Positions 4,916 to 10,212 of a stretch of DNA of 10,212 nt are shown in pieces (the first letter of the stretch is position 1; each line of letters opens with the position of its first letter). Below the pieces are notes generated by a model. That model did no database searches. It saw only the letters and a program-made list of their open reading frames with translations, and was not told the DNA's origin. A program made the translations under genes and the position numbers. The DNA comes from Deltaproteobacteria bacterium (GTDB lineage Bacteria; Desulfobacterota; Dissulfuribacteria; Dissulfuribacterales; UBA3076): NCBI GenBank assembly GCA_030618205.1, contig JAUXDR010000016.1, positions 1 through 10,212 of the forward strand. Reading direction: 5' to 3'.

Positions 4916-7900
4916 TTATGGAAAAATTGGGCTCAATATACGAAACGGCAGCATTAATGTGTTCTTGACTAGGTCTATCATGGCTCCGCCTACTGCATCA
5001 GGTGAAAGGACCGTAACCTCCGGGTCTTTTATCTGTCCCTTGATTTTTACCGGAAATGCTACGATTGTCGCGTCCTTTCCTCCTATGGCCTTCCCCAGCA
5101 AAGGTACCTTTGAGACTATAGTGTCTATGGTCTTCAATGGAGCTACCAGTACAATCATGTCTGCATCCATGTCGTCCAGATCAATTTCCCCTCTACCAAA
5201 GAGGTTTAACCCTTTTCCTTTGATTATAGCATGATCAATAATCAGATTGTTGTCCTTTACGATGCCATTAATATCCATTCGTGAAAAAGGAAAGCCTTCA
5301 GTAAAAAGATCCGGAAGTCCATTTTTGGAAAAAAGGTCTATGACGTTAAGAACGCTGAATATCTTGGAAAGCAGTGTCATACGTCTTATTATGCCATTGG
5401 AGGATCGGAGTTCAACAGTGCCCCGTTGCCAGTTTTTTGGTGCCCCTTCAAGGCTTACATTCAAGACAAATGGACCCTCTAATATGTTTTGATCATGGCC
5501 GAGGCATGAAAGCACGTCCTGGAAAAGCACCTTTTTTTCGTGATCAGTAGAAATGACCAGATTGGTCAGGTCAGGGCCGGGTACTGAACGCCAGGTGCCG
5601 GTGGTATTGAGGCCGCAGATTGTTCCGGAGGATACAGAAATAACTGTTTTCCCCTGAGGTAAGAGTTTCACCTGACCTGTGAGGGGTTGCCAGACATAGT
5701 CGGTGGCTTTTTGGTCCTTATCAGGAAAGGCCGCTTCTTTACTGCTTGTGTATTTAAAGCTGTCCAGCTCGAAGTTAATTCTGCCTGTAAGAGAAAGGGG
5801 AGAATTTGGTGATTTGGTGATTTGGTGATTTGGTGATTTGGGAGTAGGTGCAAGGTCGGGGGAAGGATGTTTTTCTTTGTATGTGTCAATGAATCCGGAG
5901 AGATTTTCCCAGGAAAAGGAATCGGATTTCAGATCAAGGTCCAGATCAATATTATGTTTTGAGAATGAGGCCCGTCCTTTAGACATTACTGATTCGCCAT
6001 TTATTTCCAAAGAGAGTCCCTCTATGTCCGTCCATGAGTTATGACCTGCCAGGTTGGCATATTTGACAACTATCGGCCCTGTAACACCCCAGCACCAGTT
6101 TAGTCCAGATGCCTCTATAAGGCCCTTAAGTCGGACAGAACTCGGATCTTCCAGGAAACAACTCAAGTCGCATGAGCCCTTTATGTAGCCCGATAGCAGT
6201 TTGTTCTCTTCCAGGATTTTGTCCAGCGTGTCTCCTTTCAGGCATCCTTCCCAATTCAGCAGCAAATTCTCCCTGGGAGCCTGAAGCAAATTCAGAGAAA
6301 AACTCGCCCTTTCCGCTGGGATAGTAATAGTAAGGTCTTTTATAGAGAGCTCCTTTGGACTGGATCTGATATCCAGTTTTACCTTTATGGCCTTCTTGTT
6401 TTCTATATCTGAGATGATCTCTCCCTTTACGTCAGTCTTTTTTTGGTCCCAGGCAACCTTTAAATGGTTCAGGGTGCAAGGTGTGCTGGGAAAATATAGG
6501 GCGGGTATCCAATCCTTTGCCTTTACCCATTGTGAAATACCTTCTCTCGCAGTCCCGCTCAGATCGAGCCATCCCTGCCAGTCTTGCCAATTTCTGTGCT
6601 TGAGATCTCCGTTTAAGCTCATCTGCTGGTCTGAAAGGCGCATATTGCAACTGGATATTCGAACATTTTCCTGATCAGCCTGTGCAGAGGCCTGTTCTAT
6701 ACTGGATGGTCCGGGAAGAAGGGGGCTGTGGAAATCAAGGCCTTTTGTGTTGGCCGTTATGCTGTATTTCCAGTTCAGAGGTTTCCTCACGGGTCCTTTA
6801 AGCCATGCGTCAGTTACTTCCAAAGAACCATCAATTGAAAGGAGAACCTTGGAAAGGACTTCTTGCAGCACGGGGTAGCGCTTCAGCTCTGCAAAAAGGG
6901 GACCTGAGTCCAGGGAGGCATTAAGCTTTCTGATGTCGAGAAAAACCTCATCTTTCCATCTGACTGATCCCTCGGTTTCGTGAATAGAATGAGGACCGAC
7001 TATACCCTGATTATTGCTCCAGTTTACCTCGTCAGGAAGGACCTGGAGTTGACCTTTCTTGATCTTGATGGGCCATGTGATCCTTTCGTAATCTGCCGTT
7101 CCATCAATGCTTGACACCTCCACTCGCACTGAAATATCTTTTAACCTGTCGCCCAGGATAACACGTCCTGAAGTCTTGCCCCGGACATTGCTGAATTTGG
7201 CCAGCTCATTCCTGAACCCCTGGTGATCAACAAGCCTGTGTAAAAGAGGCGGAAGTTTTGAAAGGTCTGCATCCAGGTCCATATCCAATTTGAAGACCTT
7301 GTCTTTGCCAACCAGACCCAATGCAAGAGAGCCATTTGTGCCCAGGGAATCGTCCAGTCTGGCTGAAAGATTCTGTCCTGTCAGTATCCCGTTTCTGATC
7401 TCGATTTGGCCCGAAGCCTCTTTGAGGTCCAGATCCACATCCGGAACGTGTATCGGCGCTCCATCCACGTCGGCTGTGATGGTCATGGCCTTTAGTTCCC
7501 GAAAGCGCGGCACAGTTCCCTCAAAGAAATACGTCGCCTCTCTGGCCTTTCCTCCCAGGACTATGCTGCACACCAGGTCGGCCACCTCATGCCTGCCAAA
7601 CAGGGCGAGGACTTTTTCTCTAACTCCTGAAAAATCTACTTCCTTTGCCTTGAGGTCGATATGCCAGAGGGCCTCATCAGTAAGAGCCGCCTGACGCCTT
7701 TCTATCACCCCTGACAAGGTCAGCCCGGGGTCTGTGAGTTCCAACGCATTTACCGACACGTGAAGTTGCTGCCCCTGTTTTTTAAAACTCAGGTCTGTAT
7801 AACCGCATGAAAACAGCATTTCTTTGTCATGTGACTCGATTTTTAGACAAGGTGAGTCCCCTTTTACTGAGGCCTTTATATCGTCAAGACCGGTTCCTGT

Positions 7901-8611
7901 AATAGCAACCTTTATGTTAACGTCTGAGTCTAAGGGTTTAACCAGGCTCTTGTTCAGGGAAGTGAGGAGGATTTCGTGCGGTTTGAGGTCTTGGCAGTCT
8001 ATCCTTAACTCGTAGGAGCTTTTTGACGGTATAAAATGGCCTTTGGTCTCCAGGCTTTTGGCATAAGGGGGTATGCATGTGAGAGATGCATCAACCCTGT
8101 CAGGTTCTATATGTATCTTGGCTGCAACATTTGAAAAGTTAAGGCTATTGGTGTGCTGGAGCAGTCCCGGGAAAACACCTTCCGGATCTAAAGCAAGGCT
8201 ACCATTTTTTATAACAAGTGTGACTGAAAGAGGGGGTAGTGACCATGACTCTTTGTCAGCAGACGGAACCAAGGACTTGAGATGGAGATTTGGATTGTCG
8301 AGAACCACACGGCTTATTCCGGGCTTGCCACGAAAAAAGCCCAGCCAGTCAGGGAAAAACAAGATCTTCGGGACCTTTGCCTCTAAATGGTTATTGGAAA
8401 CCAGGGCGTCGGTGAGCACTATGCGGGGAAGGGGAAACCACTGCCAGGAGATTGCTTTGATGTCGATATTACTGTCCAGTCGATGGGTAATCTCATAGGT
8501 TATCCTGGAGCGGACCTGTTCCAAATTCAAAACGTATGGGGTGAGAAACACAAGTAGCCCAACGATCGCAAGAACAGATATAAAGATTTTAGCAACGCGC
8601 GCTTTTTTCAT
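4916..8611 (-). CDS. AsmA/YhdP-like giant envelope protein
   Basis: The 1231-residue protein has one N-terminal membrane helix (about 8-28), then an AsmA-type opening (YEITHRLDSNIDIKAISWQWFP split across 39-60) and a very long periplasmic body of repeated short amphipathic beta strands (LKGxxx, xxxGxLxL patterns). The C-terminal region at about 1065-1231 (TVELRSSNGIIRR, INGIVKDNNLIIDHAIIKG, GRGEIDLDDMDADM, KIKGQIKDPEVTV) is typical of AsmA-like C-terminal domains in YhdP and relatives. Such proteins bridge inner and outer membranes and help move phospholipids; the role here is inferred from the family. An octamer tandem repeat (5803-5842) encodes a low-complexity linker at residues 924-937 that is absent from a normal beta-strand pattern. 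The ATG overlaps the stop of the upstream kinase gene (ATGA), with no Shine-Dalgarno, so coupling is likely. It ends 8 bp before cobO. Confidence 0.88.
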   Translation of the reverse strand: MKKARVAKIFISVLAIVGLLVFLTPYVLNLEQVRSRITYEITHRLDSNIDIKAISWQWFPLPRIVLTDALVSNNHLEAKVPKILFFPDWLGFFRGKPGISRVVLDNPNLHLKSLVPSADKESWSLPPLSVTLVIKNGSLALDPEGVFPGLLQHTNSLNFSNVAAKIHIEPDRVDASLTCIPPYAKSLETKGHFIPSKSSYELRIDCQDLKPHEILLTSLNKSLVKPLDSDVNIKVAITGTGLDDIKASVKGDSPCLKIESHDKEMLFSCGYTDLSFKKQGQQLHVSVNALELTDPGLTLSGVIERRQAALTDEALWHIDLKAKEVDFSGVREKVLALFGRHEVADLVCSIVLGGKAREATYFFEGTVPRFRELKAMTITADVDGAPIHVPDVDLDLKEASGQIEIRNGILTGQNLSARLDDSLGTNGSLALGLVGKDKVFKLDMDLDADLSKLPPLLHRLVDHQGFRNELAKFSNVRGKTSGRVILGDRLKDISVRVEVSSIDGTADYERITWPIKIKKGQLQVLPDEVNWSNNQGIVGPHSIHETEGSVRWKDEVFLDIRKLNASLDSGPLFAELKRYPVLQEVLSKVLLSIDGSLEVTDAWLKGPVRKPLNWKYSITANTKGLDFHSPLLPGPSSIEQASAQADQENVRISSCNMRLSDQQMSLNGDLKHRNWQDWQGWLDLSGTAREGISQWVKAKDWIPALYFPSTPCTLNHLKVAWDQKKTDVKGEIISDIENKKAIKVKLDIRSSPKELSIKDLTITIPAERASFSLNLLQAPRENLLLNWEGCLKGDTLDKILEENKLLSGYIKGSCDLSCFLEDPSSVRLKGLIEASGLNWCWGVTGPIVVKYANLAGHNSWTDIEGLSLEINGESVMSKGRASFSKHNIDLDLDLKSDSFSWENLSGFIDTYKEKHPSPDLAPTPKSPNHQITKSPNSPLSLTGRINFELDSFKYTSSKEAAFPDKDQKATDYVWQPLTGQVKLLPQGKTVISVSSGTICGLNTTGTWRSVPGPDLTNLVISTDHEKKVLFQDVLSCLGHDQNILEGPFVLNVSLEGAPKNWQRGTVELRSSNGIIRRMTLLSKIFSVLNVIDLFSKNGLPDLFTEGFPFSRMDINGIVKDNNLIIDHAIIKGKGLNLFGRGEIDLDDMDADMIVLVAPLKTIDTIVSKVPLLGKAIGGKDATIVAFPVKIKGQIKDPEVTVLSPDAVGGAMIDLVKNTLMLPFRILSPIFP
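5803..5842. repeat. Octamer tandem repeat (GATTTGGT) inside the asmA-like gene
   Basis: Five contiguous 8-bp units on the plus strand: AATTTGGT (5803), GATTTGGT (5811, 5819, 5827) and GATTTGGG (5835). Since 8 is not a multiple of 3, the minus-strand reading cycles through all three frames and yields a PNHQITKS-type peptide. The present copy number keeps the gene in frame. Confidence 0.95.
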
Positions 8612-9582
8612 TTTATTGAATAATGGAGGCCTGCTACCAGCAACTTCAGGTTGTCAAGTTTTTCAAAGTCTTTGCGGACTAGTAGTGCCTTTAAATTTGA
8701 AAGGGCAGGTGAGACATAAGGCTTAAAGAAGACTTTCCCCTTTTTAAGATAGAGGTATGAATACGCACCTAATGCCTGCATAGTACGAAGAAGGGCAAGC
8801 AGGTAAAACTCCCTTTCAAAAACAGCTTTATCCAGGGCAATATTCAGGGCATCAAGCTCGTTTAGATAGAATTCTAAAAGCTCAGGCCAAATAGTCTCCG
8901 GTAGTAATACATAAGGATCCATGAGCAGGGCAGCAACGTCATAACCCAAGGGACCCAGACGACCGCCCTGAAAATCAATTATCCTCAAGGCCCCGTTCCA
9001 GACCATAATATTGCGGGACTGAAAATCCCGATGTAAAAAATACTCCTTATTGTCAATTAAATCTACTTGTAAAGCCAGCCTTGCAAGCTCATATTCAAGC
9101 TCTGGTGTTTTGCTGCAGCCCATGAGGCCTTCAACAAAGTATTGCAGAAAGTAAAAGGCCTCTCGTTCCTTGGCCAGTTTACTGTCATAATATTCTGAGT
9201 CATAGCACCATTTGCGGTTGAATCCCCGGCAGCCACATACCTGCATCTCTGCCAGCAAAGAAAGGGCCTGTTGGTAAAGCCTTTTGACCTGTGACCATTT
9301 ACTTTGGGAGATTAGTGCCAGGATCTCTGTCTGTAAATGCCTGTCTCCCAAATACTCCACCACAATAACTCCGGTATCTTTGTTGAAATCATATATTTTT
9401 GGAACCGGAATTCCGACCCTGGCCAGATGATTCCCAATATCAACATAGCTATAGGTCTCGAAAGTACCTATGTCCCCTGGAGAAGGTTCAATTGCCACGG
9501 CAGGTTTGTCCCTCCACCAGATCTTAAAAAAACGCCTGTCAGATCCATCAGAAGAGAGAGGTATGGCAAGTGGTGGTTTCAA
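8608..9582 (-). CDS. APH/choline-kinase-fold phosphotransferase, AmgK-like
   Basis: The 324-residue protein is a small-molecule kinase of the aminoglycoside phosphotransferase fold. It opens with SDGSDRRFFKIW (11-22), the glycine/serine-rich first strands seen in the AmgK-like sugar-kinase branch, which phosphorylates cell-wall sugars such as N-acetylmuramate. The catalytic loop is HRDFQSRNIMV (184-194) with Asp186 and Asn191, and the metal-binding segment is IIDFQGG (201-207) with Asp203, followed by LGYDVAALLMDPY (212-224). True substrate is not readable from sequence; these motifs do not indicate antibiotic resistance. The start is a TTG at 9582 because an in-frame TAA lies four codons upstream and no ATG or GTG precedes the conserved DGSDRR motif. 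No Shine-Dalgarno is evident. It is the first gene of the minus-strand run and overlaps the AsmA-like gene by 4 bp. The usual nucleotidyltransferase partner (MurU-like) is not in the window. Confidence 0.85.
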   Translation of the reverse strand: MKPPLAIPLSSDGSDRRFFKIWWRDKPAVAIEPSPGDIGTFETYSYVDIGNHLARVGIPVPKIYDFNKDTGVIVVEYLGDRHLQTEILALISQSKWSQVKRLYQQALSLLAEMQVCGCRGFNRKWCYDSEYYDSKLAKEREAFYFLQYFVEGLMGCSKTPELEYELARLALQVDLIDNKEYFLHRDFQSRNIMVWNGALRIIDFQGGRLGPLGYDVAALLMDPYVLLPETIWPELLEFYLNELDALNIALDKAVFEREFYLLALLRTMQALGAYSYLYLKKGKVFFKPYVSPALSNLKALLVRKDFEKLDNLKLLVAGLHYSIK

Positions 9583-9790
9583 AGTTAGGTATTATTTGTA
9601 AACCTCGTGTTTTTAGTGGCAGAATAATTTCAAGTTAATTGAGTTTGAAGTGCCTTGTATGCTAAAATTCAGACATAAAAGTTAAAATGGAAGGTACGGA
9701 GGATATCCCAAGCCCTCCAATATTACAAGTCGTATGGATTACAACTAGTATGTTCTTTTTCGGTAAAATCGTCAATAATTACTCAACCCC

Positions 9791-9820
9791 TTGATATGAC
9801 AGGATCCAACTGGGTATTGT
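9791..9820 (+). promoter_or_regulatory. Sigma70-like promoter candidate for the rightward gene
   Basis: TTGATA (9791-9796) matches five of six -35 positions. After 18 nt comes TATTGT (9815-9820), matching four of six -10 positions. It would leave a leader of about 230-270 nt that contains both octamer tracts. It is weak evidence in AT-rich DNA. Confidence 0.25.
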
Positions 9821-9828
9821 AGCAATAG

Positions 9829-9860
9829 GGAATTATGGAATAATGGGTTCTGGGAGAATA
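9829..9860. repeat. GG-phased octamer tract
   Basis: Four 8-bp blocks in register: GGAATTAT (9829), GGAATAAT (9837), GGGTTCTG (9845), GGAGAATA (9853). The first two are near-identical and the rest keep only the GG start. Segment 9829-9846 pairs with 9946-9963 at 14 of 18 positions, so a large stem-loop is possible. Confidence 0.5.
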
Positions 9861-9937
9861 GATCATTGATATACCGGCAAAAATCCTTATTGACAGGGAA
9901 GTCAATAAATGGAAAATTGCCTTTCAATATCAACTTT

Positions 9938-9963
9938 CCAATATTCCACCATTCCATTGTTCC
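9938..9963. repeat. CC-phased octamer tract
   Basis: Three 8-bp blocks in register, CCAATATT (9938), CCACCATT (9946) and CCATTGTT (9954), followed by CC. This is the approximate inverse of the tract at 9829-9860. Confidence 0.55.
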
Positions 9964-10046
9964 AGATGCGGGGCAAGAATCCAAACCTTAACAACCCCCT
10001 GTAAATTCAATGAGTTGTAGAATTTCCGAGACGTTCAAATAAGATT

Positions 10047-10051
10047 GGAGG
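10047..10051 (+). promoter_or_regulatory. Strong Shine-Dalgarno without a canonical start codon after it
   Basis: GGAGG is followed at 6 nt by ATT (10058) and at 9 nt by ATA (10061), both in frame with the rightward coding sequence, but there is no ATG, GTG or TTG at usual spacing. The first canonical in-frame start is GTG at 10097. Confidence 0.45.
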
Positions 10052-10096
10052 AAAAATATTATAAATCAGAAATCCAGGCCTGATGCCAGAGGTCCT

Positions 10097-10212
10097 GTGA
10101 TATCCTTTCATCCCATGATTAAAGGCGACCTCTTTTACTGGGAAAGGGGCATCTGGGATGAGGATATGATTCGCAACCTCACGACAGCCAGGGCAATTAT
10201 ATTACCACAGAC
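10097..10212 (+). CDS. Probable ATP-grasp-family protein, N-terminal fragment
   Basis: The plus-strand frame from GTG 10097 to the window end is open for 38 codons and reads VISFHPMIKGDLFYW, then ERGIWDEDMIRNLTTARAIILPQ. The opening SFHP-x(3)-GD and the closing alternating hydrophobic strand ending in ILPQ resemble, from memory, the start of ATP-grasp-domain proteins found in Desulfobacterota, in which an N-terminal Rossmann-like segment precedes the ATP-grasp fold. The ATP-grasp core itself lies outside the window, so the assignment is tentative; the frame's protein-like character is better supported than its family. The start is uncertain: GTG 10097 has only a weak AGAGG 4 nt upstream, ATG 10115 is in frame, and the strong GGAGG at 10047 points to ATT 10058 or ATA 10061. 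The in-frame stop upstream is TAA at 10040. It is divergent from all other genes here. Confidence 0.55.
   Translation, partial: MISFHPMIKGDLFYWERGIWDEDMIRNLTTARAIILPQ

Larger units (their letters stand above)
9583..10096. other. Divergent intergenic region of about 510 bp
   Basis: This separates the leftward kinase operon from a rightward gene. It is AT-rich with no convincing ORF. It contains octamer-phased tracts at 9829-9860 and 9938-9963, a short GGAGG/CCTCC inverted repeat at 9698-9718, one plus-strand promoter candidate and a strong GGAGG at 10047. I could not find a good minus-strand promoter for the kinase gene, though one is expected here. Confidence 0.6.

Noticed and set aside
4716..5234. 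Plus-strand 172-codon ORF opposite cobO and the asmA-like gene
   Set aside because: Spans the junction of two well-supported genes on the other strand and has no motif of its own.
7290..7694. Plus-strand 134-codon ORF opposite the asmA-like gene
   Set aside because: Arg/Ser-rich shadow composition with no domain features.
8608..9582. Aminoglycoside resistance gene
   Set aside because: The fold is shared, but the N-terminal DGSDRRFF motif and chromosomal operon context fit AmgK-like metabolic kinases.
9687..9794. Plus-strand 35-codon ORF starting at ATG 9687
   Set aside because: No Shine-Dalgarno, no recognisable motif, and such short frames are expected by chance in AT-rich spacers.
9772..9984. 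Minus-strand 70-codon ORF in the divergent spacer
   Set aside because: It starts at a TTG, runs through both octamer tracts, and its peptide is largely the repeat read out; it has no recognisable motif and lies upstream of the kinase gene without coupling.

Overview
The window looks like part of the chromosome of a Gram-negative bacterium that makes LPS with Kdo and synthesises cobalamin. Gene content and order (pyrG-kdsA-kdsC followed by an LptC-like gene, a YhdP/AsmA-type giant envelope protein, corrinoid genes), an ATP-grasp-like fragment and AT-rich spacers full of 7-8 bp tandem repeats suggest Desulfobacterota (former Deltaproteobacteria). This placement is inference from protein flavour and synteny, not from a marker gene.

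Layout: almost everything is on the minus strand, so the biological order runs from high to low coordinates. An APH/AmgK-type small-molecule kinase (9582-8608) overlaps by ATGA with a 1231-residue AsmA/YhdP-like protein (8611-4916). Eight bases later comes the corrinoid adenosyltransferase cobO (4907-4383), which overlaps by ATGA with precorrin-8X methylmutase cbiC/cobH (4386-3715). After a 132-bp gap with a perfect TATAAT come CTP synthase pyrG (3582-1945) and, 4 bp on, Kdo-8-phosphate synthase kdsA (1940-1092). A 222-bp repeat-filled spacer leads to Kdo-8-phosphate phosphatase kdsC (869-321), and a second spacer, also 222 bp, leads to the start of a small membrane-anchored protein, probably LptC (98 to beyond the window start). 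At the right end a divergent plus-strand gene, probably an ATP-grasp-family protein, begins near 10.1 kb and runs off the window.

Functionally, the low-coordinate half is a Kdo/LPS supply line: KdsA makes Kdo-8-P, KdsC removes the phosphate, PyrG supplies the CTP needed by KdsB (not in the window) to activate Kdo as CMP-Kdo, and LptC would belong to LPS export. The AsmA-like protein is also an envelope factor (inter-membrane lipid transport in its family). The two corrinoid genes sit inside this envelope cluster and are translationally coupled to each other.

I see no new defence system, mobile element, CRISPR array, tRNA or rRNA. The most unusual signal is a recurrent class of short tandem repeats with 7- or 8-bp periods at gene boundaries and once inside a coding region: ATTTTGA heptads (159-190), TGATTGA/G heptads touching the kdsC start (873-914), drifting heptads that encode the last residues and stop of kdsA (1061-1109), GATTTGGT octamers inside the asmA-like gene (5803-5842) and CC/GG-phased octamers in the divergent spacer (9829-9860, 9938-9963). 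The coding octamer array could act as an on/off contingency locus: reading the frames by hand, gain or loss of one unit gives early stops.
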